The notes under the pieces were generated by a model that did no database searches, was not told the origin of the DNA, and saw only the letters and a program-made list of their open reading frames with translations. This document shows, piece after piece, positions 15,512 through 23,094 of a stretch of 64,000 nt of DNA (position 1 is the first letter of the stretch; each line of letters starts with the position of its first letter). The position numbers and the translations under genes were made by a program. This DNA comes from a virus: IMG/VR virus record IMGVR_UViG_3300046558_000185, positions 1 to 64,000 of that record; one strand, given 5' to 3'.

Positions 15512-15576
15512 CGGTCTGGGGTCAGTTACCTGTCTGGGCGTGGAGTCCAGTAGGGTCAGTGCAAACACTGATGCAT

Positions 15577-15649
15577 TCCTCGATAGCTCAATCGGCAGAG
15601 CAGCGGACTGTTAATCCGCTGGTTCCTGGTTCGAATCCAGGTCGGGGAG
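15577..15649 (+). tRNA. tRNA-Asn (GTT)
   Basis: Acceptor TCCTCGA/TCGGGGA, D-stem GCTC/GAGC, anticodon stem GCGGA/TCCGC with loop CTGTTAA (anticodon GTT), T-stem CCTGG/CCAGG, discriminator G. Confidence 0.92.
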
Positions 15650-15724
15650 CGAGGGAAGGGCCGACGGACAAGGCTTAGGCCGGTGAGATTCCGGGTGGGT
15701 GGCGCGTGGTCGAGACCTTCTCAT

Positions 15725-15810
15725 GGTGAGTGTGGCGAAATGGTAGCCGCGCCGGGCTGTGACCCCGGTGTTCCGAAAGGAGCGTGCGGGTTCAACCCCC
15801 GTCATTCACC
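15725..15810 (+). tRNA. tRNA-His (GTG) with a long variable arm
   Basis: Acceptor GTGAGTG pairs with CATTCAC, and an encoded G at -1 faces C73, the histidine identity pair. Anticodon stem CCGGG/CCCGG holds loop CTGTGAC (anticodon GTG). Between the anticodon stem and the T-stem lie 17 nt containing TTCC-GAAA-GGA, a class-II-type variable arm that normal tRNA-His lacks. The leftward gene ending at 15802 overlaps its 3' end. Confidence 0.8.
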
Positions 15811-16101
15811 CTCATTGCCCGACTGGGTCACCACCCAGACGAGCAAGGCCGCGAACGGCACTACCCCCGCCAGCGCGTGCCAACGAGCAGACAGTAGCCC
15901 CAGCAGAGCCGTGCTACCCCACGCCAGGTATTTGGCGCGGAGGACAGTGTCCTCAACCTCAGCCACGGACTCTTCCTGGGGCTCTGTCATCTCCAGGGCC
16001 CGCTCGACGTGAGCGCCCATGTGCCGCTGGCGGTCCACCACGACGTCGACCTCGGTGTCCGCAACACCCCAGTCGTTGCACGTCTCACAGAACCAGAACA
16101 T
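15802..16101 (-). CDS. small zinc-ribbon-like membrane protein, leftward
   Basis: 99 aa from ATG 16101. The N-terminus FCETCND could bind metal. The C-terminal third has two hydrophobic segments (YLAWGSTALLGLL; LAGVVPFAALLVWVV), giving a likely membrane hairpin. A GGGGTGGGG purine stretch precedes the start. Its stop overlaps the last 9 nt of tRNA-His on the other strand. Function unknown. Confidence 0.6.
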   Translation of the reverse strand: MFWFCETCNDWGVADTEVDVVVDRQRHMGAHVERALEMTEPQEESVAEVEDTVLRAKYLAWGSTALLGLLSARWHALAGVVPFAALLVWVVTQSGNEGE

Positions 16102-16120
16102 GACCCCACCCCAGGCTTCA

Positions 16121-16148
16121 GCCCCGGCTCACGAACAGTGGCCGGGGT
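16121..16148 (+). terminator. hairpin terminator-like
   Basis: GCCCCGGC at 16121-16128 pairs with GCCGGGGT at 16141-16148, followed by CTTCTTTG. It could stop the rightward tRNA transcript. Confidence 0.55.
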
Positions 16149-16252
16149 CTTCTTTGTTATCGCTTTGGAAGGGTTCCAGTCTAGGTGTCCATGCCGGTTG
16201 ACCTGGTAGGACGTCAGTGACGGGTGCGCCTCACTCCTGTGGTGAAGTCTTC

Positions 16253-16267
16253 TCACTTCCGAAGTGA
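16253..16267. promoter_or_regulatory. palindromic operator-like site
   Basis: TCACTTC and GAAGTGA are exact reverse complements around one C. It sits 5 bp upstream of the -35 box at 16272 and shares the CTTCCGAAG centre with 5604-5624. Confidence 0.5.
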
Positions 16268-16271
16268 AGTA

Positions 16272-16300
16272 TTGCTAGGAAGCGATAACACTGATACCGT
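16272..16300 (+). promoter_or_regulatory. sigma70-like promoter
   Basis: TTGCTA at 16272-16277, 17 bp, TACCGT at 16295-16300. It drives the phosphoesterase-to-MazG operon. An AAGCGATAAC element (16280-16289) lies in the spacer. Confidence 0.6.
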
Positions 16301-16359
16301 ACTCGGAGTCGGGCCGGGAACGGTCCGGCGGCCACCATCTCCTCCGAGAGGAACACCCC

Positions 16360-17595
16360 TTGAGCACGCTCGCTGAGTACATCGAGGTCGACTGGGTCCG
16401 CGAGATCCTGATGGACCCCAACGTCGGCCACCAGGCCGCCTCCGACGACCTCAACTTCAACGGTGTGGAGACCTCCGAGACCGCCGTCCGGCGCTGGCGC
16501 AAGGCCAACGGCTACAAGCGCAACATCCTGGTCGAGCCGGGCAAGGAGAAGGGGCTTCATACCCTGCCCGAGGAGGGCACGGCCGAGGCAGTGGCCGAGA
16601 ACGAGGAGCAGATCGAGCGGATACAGGCCCTGGAGGCTGACAACCGCCGACTGTTCCAGCAGTTCAAGAAGGCGAAGGCGCGCGGCGACGAGTACATCGA
16701 GGCCGTCTACCGTGCCGCCAGCGACGCCGCGCAGTACGTCGGAGTGACCCCCGTCGAGCCTCCAGCGCGTGACCGCCGTACCAAGCCGTCCGAGGTCGCC
16801 CTGTGGCACCTCACGGACTGGCAGGGCGGCAAGAAGACCGAGACGTACGACCGCACCATCATGCGGACCCGCATCATGCGCTACGTCGAGAAGGCCAACG
16901 AGATCACCGACATCCAGCGCGCCGACCACCCGGTCAAGCACGGCGTCCTGCTGTTCACCGGAGACATGGTCGAAGGCGTCTCGATCTTCCCCGGGCAGGT
17001 GTGGGAACTCGACGGCACCCTCTACGAGCAGATGTTCGACGTCGCCGACCTGATGATCTGGACGATCAAGCAGGCGCTTCATACCTACGAGACGGTCGAG
17101 GTCGTCGCCGAGTACGGCAACCACGGACGTCTCGGCCGCAAGGGCGACGGCATCAAGGCCTCCGACAACGTCGACCGCATGGTCTACAACATCGTGCGCC
17201 AGCGCCTCGCCGACGAGGACCGGCTGACCCGCTTCCAGACGGACGGCGGCTGGTACCAGAACTTCACCATCGGCAACTACAAGGCCATGGCCATCCACGG
17301 CGACGAGATCAAGTCCTTCGGCGGCAACATCCCCGCCTACGGCATCCTCCGCAAGGCCAACCAGTGGGCCTCCGGCGTCCTCCCGGCCTTCCGCGACCTC
17401 TACATCGGCCACTACCACCAGTCGATGCAACTCCAGTTGGCCAACGGCGGCTCCGTCTTCATGACCGGCAGCCCCGAGAGCGACAACATCTACGCCCACG
17501 AGTTCGTCGCGGCCACGGGAGACCCCTCCCAGCGCCTGCACTTCATCAACCCCGAGAAGGGACGAGTCACCAGTGAGTACCGCGTCTGGCTCTGA
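16360..17595 (+). CDS. calcineurin-like metallophosphoesterase
   Basis: 411 aa from TTG 16360 (GAGAGGA upstream). Phosphoesterase motifs occur in order: LTDWQ (near 150-154), GDMV (near 200), GNHGR (253-257), HGDE and GHYH (350-353). An N-terminal helix-turn-helix-like stretch (SETAVRRWRKANGY) and a central coiled coil precede the catalytic domain, suggesting a nucleic-acid substrate. Contains two CTTCATACC motifs. The next gene's start overlaps its 3' end by 23 bp. Confidence 0.82.
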   Translation: MSTLAEYIEVDWVREILMDPNVGHQAASDDLNFNGVETSETAVRRWRKANGYKRNILVEPGKEKGLHTLPEEGTAEAVAENEEQIERIQALEADNRRLFQQFKKAKARGDEYIEAVYRAASDAAQYVGVTPVEPPARDRRTKPSEVALWHLTDWQGGKKTETYDRTIMRTRIMRYVEKANEITDIQRADHPVKHGVLLFTGDMVEGVSIFPGQVWELDGTLYEQMFDVADLMIWTIKQALHTYETVEVVAEYGNHGRLGRKGDGIKASDNVDRMVYNIVRQRLADEDRLTRFQTDGGWYQNFTIGNYKAMAIHGDEIKSFGGNIPAYGILRKANQWASGVLPAFRDLYIGHYHQSMQLQLANGGSVFMTGSPESDNIYAHEFVAATGDPSQRLHFINPEKGRVTSEYRVWL

Positions 17596-17890
17596 CACCA
17601 CCAAGACCCTGGAGAACCCCTTGAGCGTCCTCACCGAGACCGCGTCCGAGCACGAGGCGTCCTACCGCTACATCCAGGACGACGACGGCGAGTACTTCGT
17701 CGCGATCAAGGACGTCGTCGGCACCCTCCTCGAACTCGCCGACAAGTTGGAGGGCCTCGGAGGCATCCAGGAGATCATCGGCAACGCCTTCACCCAGGTC
17801 GCCGTCCAGTTGGCCGACCCCTTCATGGACCTCGACCAGCCCGGCGCGCTTCATATCTTGCCCGGAGGGGCTGCCGGTGCGAACGCCTAG
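17573..17890 (+). CDS. hypothetical protein (105 aa)
   Basis: GTG 17573 overlaps the phosphoesterase gene. Acidic, helical, with a CTTCATATC motif (17849) encoding LHI near the C-terminus. No family recognised. Confidence 0.6.
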   Translation: MSTASGSDTTKTLENPLSVLTETASEHEASYRYIQDDDGEYFVAIKDVVGTLLELADKLEGLGGIQEIIGNAFTQVAVQLADPFMDLDQPGALHILPGGAAGANA

Positions 17891-18071
17891 GGACAACCAC
17901 CTGTGGAAGGTCCGGGTGCTGATCCACAAGGACGGCACCTGGACCGCCAAGACCTTCTTCTACGCCCGCCAGGTCTTCGCCGACCGCTGGCTGGAGCGCG
18001 CCCAGAACAACGACAGCCTGCACATCGACTTCTACGGCAAATACACCCTGGAGGAAGACAGTGTCGCGTAA
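17877..18071 (+). CDS. small hypothetical protein (64 aa)
   Basis: GTG 17877 overlaps the previous gene by 14 nt. Beta-alpha pattern (LWKVRVLIHKDGTWTAKTFFYA). No family recognised. Confidence 0.6.
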   Translation: MRTPRDNHLWKVRVLIHKDGTWTAKTFFYARQVFADRWLERAQNNDSLHIDFYGKYTLEEDSVA

Positions 18072-18300
18072 GACGACAACCACGACCGTGGTCCACAGCG
18101 AGAAGGACGCGGACGGCAACTGGAGCGAGTTCTCCAAGACCATCACCACCGTGGTCGAGCGGGACGACGAGGGATACCCCTACGGCCCCGTACCGCTCCC
18201 CAAGGGCCTCAGCCCCTACGGCTACGGCCCCTACTTCTCCTGGGACTACCTGGGACGCCGCAGCAAGCCCACGGACCAGGAGGACGGCCAGAATGGCTAA
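18061..18300 (+). CDS. small hypothetical protein (79 aa)
   Basis: GTG 18061 overlaps the previous gene by 11 nt. Thr-rich N-terminal beta strands, then a Gly/Tyr/Pro-rich segment (PYGYGPYFSWDY). No family recognised. Confidence 0.6.
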   Translation: MSRKTTTTTVVHSEKDADGNWSEFSKTITTVVERDDEGYPYGPVPLPKGLSPYGYGPYFSWDYLGRRSKPTDQEDGQNG

Positions 18301-18787
18301 GGGAACCCCGCCGCCCATCGGCACCATCGGCGTCACCGCGACCGGTGGCATCCTCGGCTGGGGCATCCGGCTGCTGACCTTCTCTCGGTACAACCACGCC
18401 TTCATCGTCGGCCCGGCCGGTCTCCTCGTCGAGGCACAGCCGGGCGGCGCCCGCCTCGGTCACATCTCGATGTACCCGAACGCGAAGTACAACTCCGACG
18501 TCATCATCCCCGACGAGACCCGCCTCGCCATCTGGGAGACCGCCCTCGGCTTCGCCCAGGCCAACAACGGCAGGGGCATCGGTTACAACTGGCTCGACGA
18601 CATCGCGCTCGGGCTCCGCTTCTTCGGCTTCTGGAGCGACTGGGTAGCCGAACGCATCTCCCGAACGGACCGGCTCCAGTGCGCGCAACTGTGCGACCTG
18701 GCCTACAGCCGCAACGGGATCCACCTCTTCGAGGACGGACGCCTCCCGCTGGCCGTCGACCCCGGCGACATCGCCGAAACCTTCTAG
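18293..18787 (+). CDS. permuted NlpC/P60-like (YiiX/papain-fold) protein
   Basis: 164 aa from ATG 18293. His35 in SRYNHAFIV comes first, followed by a beta-rich core; Cys130 is in RLQCAQLCDLAY. This His-before-Cys order fits circularly permuted papain-fold enzymes such as YiiX/LRAT-like hydrolases or acyltransferases. The hydrophobic GILGWGIRLLTF before the His could contact membrane. Substrate unknown. Confidence 0.65.
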   Translation: MAKGTPPPIGTIGVTATGGILGWGIRLLTFSRYNHAFIVGPAGLLVEAQPGGARLGHISMYPNAKYNSDVIIPDETRLAIWETALGFAQANNGRGIGYNWLDDIALGLRFFGFWSDWVAERISRTDRLQCAQLCDLAYSRNGIHLFEDGRLPLAVDPGDIAETF

Positions 18788-18795
18788 GAGACCCC

Positions 18796-19311
18796 TTGAG
18801 CAGCATCCCGAAGACCCTGCTTCATACCTCCACCCACCGCCCCATGCGGGCGCTGGGACAGTGGCACCGCGCCGTGGGGGAGAAGCCCTTCATCGAGCGC
18901 GACGAGGCCGGACGAGACGACCTGATCGCCCTGCGGTCCACCCTCATCGCCGAGGAGGTCCAGGAGGCCCTGGAGGCCCTGCTGAACTACCGCAAGGCCC
19001 AGATCATGGACGACTTCATCGAGTCGTCGCCCACGAGCCACTTCCTGCCCGGCCGGGGAGAGTCGGCACCCGAGGGACCGCGCTGGTACGAGGCCCTGGC
19101 CAAGGAACTCGCCGACGTGCTGTACGTCGTCTACGGCACCGCCGACCTCCTGGAGATCCCCCTGGAGGCCGTCTTCGCCGAAGTGCATCGCTCGAACATG
19201 AGCAAGGTGGTCGACGGCAAGGTCATCCGGCGCGAGGACGGCAAGGTCCTCAAGCCCGCCACCTACCGCGAGGCCGACGTCCACGGAGCCCTCACCGGAG
19301 AGTGGCTGTGA
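18796..19311 (+). CDS. MazG-like nucleotide pyrophosphohydrolase
   Basis: 171 aa from TTG 18796 (AGGAG upstream). The all-alpha NTP-PPase signature is visible: LIAEEVQEALEALL, then KELADVLYVVYGTA, ending in HRSNMSKVVDG and the GKVLKP tail. Such enzymes hydrolyse non-canonical or alarmone nucleotides. It begins with a CTTCATACC motif (codons 9-11). Confidence 0.8.
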   Translation: MSSIPKTLLHTSTHRPMRALGQWHRAVGEKPFIERDEAGRDDLIALRSTLIAEEVQEALEALLNYRKAQIMDDFIESSPTSHFLPGRGESAPEGPRWYEALAKELADVLYVVYGTADLLEIPLEAVFAEVHRSNMSKVVDGKVIRREDGKVLKPATYREADVHGALTGEWL

Positions 19312-19409
19312 AGCGCCTGCGACGGGCTGCGGGAGCCTTCTTCGAGGGACTGATCCGCCTCCTCCTCGCGGCGCTCGAAGCCCTCGCCTCGCCCTTCACC
19401 TGGCTGTAG
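19308..19409 (+). CDS. amphipathic mini-protein (33 aa)
   Basis: GTG 19308 overlaps the MazG stop (GTGA). A basic N-terminus is followed by one hydrophobic helix (LIRLLLAALEALASPF). It might be a small membrane peptide; function unknown. Confidence 0.5.
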   Translation: MKRLRRAAGAFFEGLIRLLLAALEALASPFTWL

Positions 19410-19416
19410 GTACGAC

Positions 19417-19450
19417 GAAGCCCCCGACTCCCAACGGAGCCGGGGGCTTC
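19417..19450. terminator. bidirectional hairpin terminator
   Basis: GAAGCCCCCG at 19417-19426 pairs with CGGGGGCTTC at 19441-19450, with inner CTCC/GGAG. It separates the rightward operon from the leftward DUF397 gene. Confidence 0.8.
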
Positions 19451-19457
19451 TGGCTTG

Positions 19458-19661
19458 TCAGGCGCTGAACGCGCCGGACTTCACGGCCTCAAGGAACGTC
19501 GTCCACCCGGCCGGGGTGAAGACGTGCGTGCCGACCTCGCGGTCCTTGGTGTCACGTACCGCGCCAGCTCCTCCAGGGGTAACGGCGAACTCGACGCAGC
19601 TCCCCTCGCCGTTGCTGTAGCTGGACGTGAACCAGTGCAGCTCGCCGCTCGTCTCGTTCAT
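19458..19661 (-). CDS. DUF397 domain protein
   Basis: 67 aa. The family hallmarks are clear: WFTSSYSNGEGSCVEFA, then VRDTKDR and FTPAGWTTFLEAVKSG. DUF397 proteins are typically encoded beside HTH-DUF5753 regulators in Streptomyces and act with them as small partners. ATG 19661 is chosen because it overlaps the regulator's stop (ATGA), implying coupling. Confidence 0.85.
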   Translation of the reverse strand: MNETSGELHWFTSSYSNGEGSCVEFAVTPGGAGAVRDTKDREVGTHVFTPAGWTTFLEAVKSGAFSA

Positions 19662-20512
19662 TTTCCGAACCTCTCTGCTGTTTCCTTCAACCAAGCGACG
19701 GAGCTATCCGGTCGCGTTGAAGCCGCCACGAGCTGCTGAAAGATCTCCTCGTGGCGACTTACATCTGTGGTCTTGTCCATGTACACCGCGCTCGTCAACT
19801 GCTCGGAGTAGACCAGCGATCCTGGGACGTCGTCGAACGACAGGATCGAGAACGAGTAGCCCATACTCGCGTGTGCCCCGGCCTCAAAAGGCAGAATCTG
19901 GACAGTGACACTTGGGTTCGATTCCACCACGTCAGCGAGGTGGTGCAACTGCTCGCGCATCACGTCGCGGGAGGCGATCACCCGGTGTATCACTGCCTCG
20001 TTGAGGACCACCCACACTTTCGGGGGAACATCCCGGGTGAGGATTTCCTGCCGCTGGAGCCGTGCACTTGCACGGCGGTCGATTTCATCGGCCGACGGGG
20101 CCTGAGACATGGAGCGGATCACTGCCTGGGCGTAGCGCTCCGTCTGGAGCAGCCCGTGAACCAGCTCGGTCTCGTAGATGAGCATCTGTGCGGCGTCGGC
20201 CTCGAACCCGAGGTAGGGCTTGAACCACTCCGGGAGGGCGTCGCCGTAGGAGTGCCACCAGCCATTCTGACGGCTGCGGCGGACCAGGTCGACGAACTGC
20301 CGGATCTCCTGGGGATCCTGAACTCCGTACTCATTGAGCAGGAGTTTGGCATCCTTGTCGGACAGCGGTGACTTGCCACCCTCGATCCGGCTCACCTTGG
20401 ACTCGGACCACGTGAGCGACTTGGCCACCTGCGCGGCTGTGAGTTTCTTCGCCTCACGCAAGTTGCGCAGCTCCTGGCCGAGCCTGCGCCTCAGCACGGT
20501 CGGACTGGCTGC
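19658..20512 (-). CDS. HTH-XRE regulator with DUF5753 (Scr1/WhiJ-type)
   Basis: About 284 aa from TTG 20512, which follows AGGGAGG; a longer frame starts at 20557. The N-terminal XRE helix-turn-helix spans LGQELRNLREAKKLTAAQVA and SESKVSRIEGGKSP. The rest matches DUF5753 (WFKPYLGFEADA, YETELVHGLLQT, RQEILTRD, VLNEAVI). The pair with DUF397 is abundant on Streptomyces chromosomes, so transfer from a host is likely. It may control lysogeny-like decisions or its own operon. Confidence 0.85.
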   Translation of the reverse strand, partial: AASPTVLRRRLGQELRNLREAKKLTAAQVAKSLTWSESKVSRIEGGKSPLSDKDAKLLLNEYGVQDPQEIRQFVDLVRRSRQNGWWHSYGDALPEWFKPYLGFEADAAQMLIYETELVHGLLQTERYAQAVIRSMSQAPSADEIDRRASARLQRQEILTRDVPPKVWVVLNEAVIHRVIASRDVMREQLHHLADVVESNPSVTVQILPFEAGAHASMGYSFSILSFDDVPGSLVYSEQLTSAVYMDKTTDVSRHEEIFQQLVAASTRPDSSVAWLKETAERFGK

Positions 20513-20590
20513 CAACGTGACCTCCCTGGTTGCGGGTACCACCGCACAGTCTGCCACCCCCTCTTAGCACGGGACACCCATCATTCTTTC

Positions 20591-20613
20591 GTGCATGTGC
20601 TCAGTTCATGCAC
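20591..20613. promoter_or_regulatory. operator-like inverted repeat in divergent region
   Basis: GTGCATG (20591-20597) and CATGCAC (20607-20613) are exact complements with 9 bp between. They lie upstream of the leftward HTH regulator and the rightward gene at 20750. More TGCA-containing words follow (TTGCATGAC, CTGCAACTGCAC). Confidence 0.5.
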
Positions 20614-20749
20614 TTGCATGACGGCGCGATCGGGAGGATGCTACTTGCAGAGCGTGGTGGTGCCGTCACTGCGTTCTGCAACTGCACGTCGTGGAACGCC
20701 TGTTCGGGCGGACGGGTGAAGGTACGTCAGACGAAGGAGAGGCGGACGG

Positions 20750-21013
20750 ATGTCAAATACCGGAACCAACAAGAAGAGTTCGCCTCCGAAGTTCTGGAAG
20801 ACGTCGGATGCCACAAACGCCGTGGAGCACCTCAAGAAGGCTTCCGGAGCGATCGGCGTCACCTTCCCGTCGCTGGACAGGGAGCACTTCTCCATCGACT
20901 GCCCACTGGTCGAGATGGGTCGCATGCGTCCGGACGTCGTCGAGAAGCTGGCCGACGCCCTGGACGAACTCGTAGCGCTGCGCGCGAAGATCGCGGAGGA
21001 GACCGATGAGTGA
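20750..21013 (+). CDS. hypothetical protein (87 aa)
   Basis: GAAGGAGAGG precedes ATG 20750. It has a Lys/Pro-rich N-terminus and a helical C-terminus. It is transcribed divergently from the HTH regulator and so may be regulated by it. No family recognised. Confidence 0.65.
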   Translation: MSNTGTNKKSSPPKFWKTSDATNAVEHLKKASGAIGVTFPSLDREHFSIDCPLVEMGRMRPDVVEKLADALDELVALRAKIAEETDE

Positions 21014-21245
21014 GCAGTGGTTCGAGCCGCAGGAGCACGACCTCGCCTACGACACGATCCGGCAGTGCGTGGCCGAGGTCGTCGAGATCGGTCTGACGTA
21101 CGTGACGTTGCGCAACCCACAGGGTGGCGGCAAGGAGTGGGATCGATCGAAGAGTCAGATCCGCCGTCCGACCGTGAGCGAGACGTTGAGCCCTCGCGTG
21201 GCCGCGATCAACGGCGAGATCGCGAATCGTCCGGTGGGCCCGTGA
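21006..21245 (+). CDS. hypothetical protein (79 aa)
   Basis: ATG 21006 overlaps the previous gene by 8 nt. Helical N-terminus (DTIRQCVAEVVEIGL), Arg/Pro-rich C-terminus. No family recognised. Confidence 0.6.
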   Translation: MSEQWFEPQEHDLAYDTIRQCVAEVVEIGLTYVTLRNPQGGGKEWDRSKSQIRRPTVSETLSPRVAAINGEIANRPVGP

Positions 21246-21484
21246 CGAGGGCGGTGATGCGGTACGTCACCCACTCGATCAGCCGGGATCCCCAGGCCGA
21301 GGTCGACATGGAGGAGATGTTCTGCACCTCCTGCAACGAGGCCTCCGGGTGCCTGCCCATCGCGGAAGCGCAAGACTGGGCGATGCGGCACGCCGGGAGG
21401 ACTCACCACTTCGGCTTCCGGCTCCAGACCACGAACTACTACCTCGTCACCCGGCACATGGACGCACCGCAGCAACACCCCTGA
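21242..21484 (+). CDS. small CxxC protein (DUF7848-like)
   Basis: 80 aa from GTG 21242 (GTGA overlap). The order RYVTHSIS, FCTSCNEASG, AQDWAMRHAGRTHH resembles a widespread family of small Streptomyces proteins (DUF7848-like) with a CxxC and a QDWAxRHxG motif. Function unknown. Confidence 0.6.
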   Translation: MTRAVMRYVTHSISRDPQAEVDMEEMFCTSCNEASGCLPIAEAQDWAMRHAGRTHHFGFRLQTTNYYLVTRHMDAPQQHP

Positions 21485-21487
21485 AGC

Positions 21488-21533
21488 CCCCGCGCCAACT
21501 GCCAACCCTGGACAGGTCGAGGGTTGGCGCGGG
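21488..21533 (+). terminator. hairpin terminator (first of two)
   Basis: CCCGCGCCAAC and GTTGGCGCGGG pair, with an inner CCAACCCT/AGGGTTGG alternative. Confidence 0.6.
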
Positions 21534-21538
21534 TGAAG

Positions 21539-21586
21539 CGAAACCCCGGCAATACTGCTCCCCCCGTGGCAGTGGCCGGGGTTTCG
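21539..21586 (+). terminator. hairpin terminator (second of two)
   Basis: CGAAACCCCGGC at 21539-21550 pairs exactly with 21575-21586. Two strong hairpins in series isolate the next operon. Confidence 0.75.
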
Positions 21587-21627
21587 TGCGTCCCGGGACA
21601 TCTCGTCAAGTAAGTCTATGAAACAAC

Positions 21628-21656
21628 TTGACAAGCGGTAACGGTCGGCATAGGTT
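21628..21656 (+). promoter_or_regulatory. sigma70-like promoter
   Basis: TTGACA at 21628-21633, 17 bp, TAGGTT at 21651-21656: among the best promoters in the window, 36 bp before the gene at 21692. Confidence 0.7.
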
Positions 21657-21691
21657 CTTGCCCGTAGGATTTGCACGTCAGGGAGGGACCA

Positions 21692-22831
21692 ATGGCACAG
21701 GACAGGACCCGTCGCGCGGCCGAAGCGCACAAGGCGGCCATGGCGCACGTGGACAAGCTCACCGAGGCTTCGATGGAGCTGCGCAGCGTCCCGAAGATCT
21801 CGCGGCGTATCGACGCGATGATGCGGGGGATCGCCCCGGGCTGGGACATGTCCGACCGCCAGCAGTTCGACGCGGCGACGCTGGAGCGGACCGGCGACCT
21901 CATGGGCGAGATCGCCGCCTGCGAGCTGTGGAAGCGCAACGGCCGTGTCGTCTACGACCTCCATCACGAGCTGGCGGACGCCCTCTACCGCTCGAAGATG
22001 ACCAAGGTCCCCGGCGACCTGTTCAACAAGCTGCCGCACATCAACCCGATGGTCGTCCTCCCCGACCCGTGGCCCGCCGGAAAGGGTCGGGGCGGTCTGG
22101 CGGAGGGCTACGTGCGCTGCTTCTTCATCGTCGGCTTCACCGGCAAGGGGCTGTGCAACTCCAACGACCCCGACCGTGACGGCATGGCGCTCCTCTTCTG
22201 CTACGACGTGGTCGACGAGGACACGGGGGAGATCGTCGCCGGAGGGTTCCGGGACCTCATGCCGCTTCCGATGGACAAGAAGTCCTTCACCGCCGAAGAG
22301 GCCATCCGCTTCGCCGAGGAGTGGCAGGGAGGCAGTGCCGACGGGAAGGACCGCAGCGAGGCGGTGAAGACCTTCCGCCCCATCCTCCAGAAGGCCTTCG
22401 CCGTCCTGACCTACCTGTGCACCGACAACCGGGACATCGAGCAGCCCCCGGAGTGGACGATGGCGCAGCGCAAGAAGAAGACCGGCAAGAACCGCAGGCC
22501 CAGCCGCGACCCCTTCTGGGTCCGCGTCGGCTGGTATGTGGGTCCGCAGCTTCACACCGCCCGCCAGCGCGCTGCCTCGACCAACCGCTCCGGCATCTCC
22601 ATCCCCTCCGGCGTGGAGTACGGTCCCCAGCACCGCGCAGGTCATTTCAAGACCGTCTGGATCGGTCCCGGGAAGTCCGGCCAGCGCACGCAGTCCACGA
22701 CCACCTGGGTCGAGCCGTACTGGACGAAGTTGGAGGACTTGCCGGAGGGTGAGGACGCGCCCACGCAGATCGTCCCCGTCGATGCCCAGCGCGGTGACCC
22801 GCTGCGGCGCCGCAAGACCGTCGGCAGGTAG
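21692..22831 (+). CDS. hypothetical protein (379 aa)
   Basis: GGGAGGG precedes ATG 21692. It is the only gene between a strong promoter and a terminator, so probably highly or specially expressed. Residues ~60-260 are an alpha-beta domain. The C-terminal part has a VGWYVGPQLHTARQR segment, then HRAGHFKTVWIGPGKS and TTWVEPYW, a His/aromatic pattern seen in several phage and plasmid proteins of unknown function. No function assigned. Confidence 0.65.
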   Translation: MAQDRTRRAAEAHKAAMAHVDKLTEASMELRSVPKISRRIDAMMRGIAPGWDMSDRQQFDAATLERTGDLMGEIAACELWKRNGRVVYDLHHELADALYRSKMTKVPGDLFNKLPHINPMVVLPDPWPAGKGRGGLAEGYVRCFFIVGFTGKGLCNSNDPDRDGMALLFCYDVVDEDTGEIVAGGFRDLMPLPMDKKSFTAEEAIRFAEEWQGGSADGKDRSEAVKTFRPILQKAFAVLTYLCTDNRDIEQPPEWTMAQRKKKTGKNRRPSRDPFWVRVGWYVGPQLHTARQRAASTNRSGISIPSGVEYGPQHRAGHFKTVWIGPGKSGQRTQSTTTWVEPYWTKLEDLPEGEDAPTQIVPVDAQRGDPLRRRKTVGR

Positions 22832-22845
22832 TACCTCGCTGTACC

Positions 22846-22879
22846 GAGCCCCGGCTGCCACACTGGCGGTCGGGGCTTC
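22846..22879 (+). terminator. hairpin terminator
   Basis: GAGCCCCG at 22846-22853 pairs with CGGGGCTTC at 22871-22879. Confidence 0.7.
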
Positions 22880-22924
22880 GTGCTGGGTGCCTGCGGGTAA
22901 CCGGAGACTCTCGGGACGATCCCT

Positions 22925-23015
22925 CCGGATAACCGAGTGTTACCGGCAGGTGAGTCAAGGGTTACCTGCCCACATGTGGCCTAGGTCACGTCAAGCACTT
23001 CCATGGAACTGCTTG
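22925..23015. promoter_or_regulatory. cluster of operator-like repeats
   Basis: Contains CCGGATAAC/GTTACCGG inverted halves (22925-22946), the composite GTGTTACCGGCAGG + GGTTACCTG (22937-22968) that matches 12512-12531 in reverse, and a 24-bp near-palindrome CAAGCACTTCCATGGAACTGCTTG (22992-23015) overlapping the -35 box. Confidence 0.5.
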
Positions 23016-23042
23016 CTAACTGATAATCCGTCACACTACTCT
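23013..23042 (+). promoter_or_regulatory. sigma70-like promoter
   Basis: TTGCTA at 23013-23018 and TACTCT at 23037-23042, 18 bp apart, overlapping the 24-bp palindrome. It precedes the HicA-like gene. Confidence 0.5.
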
Positions 23043-23094
23043 GTACCTACCGAGCAAAAAGAGCAGAACCTAACTGAACACCGAGGAGTACCTG

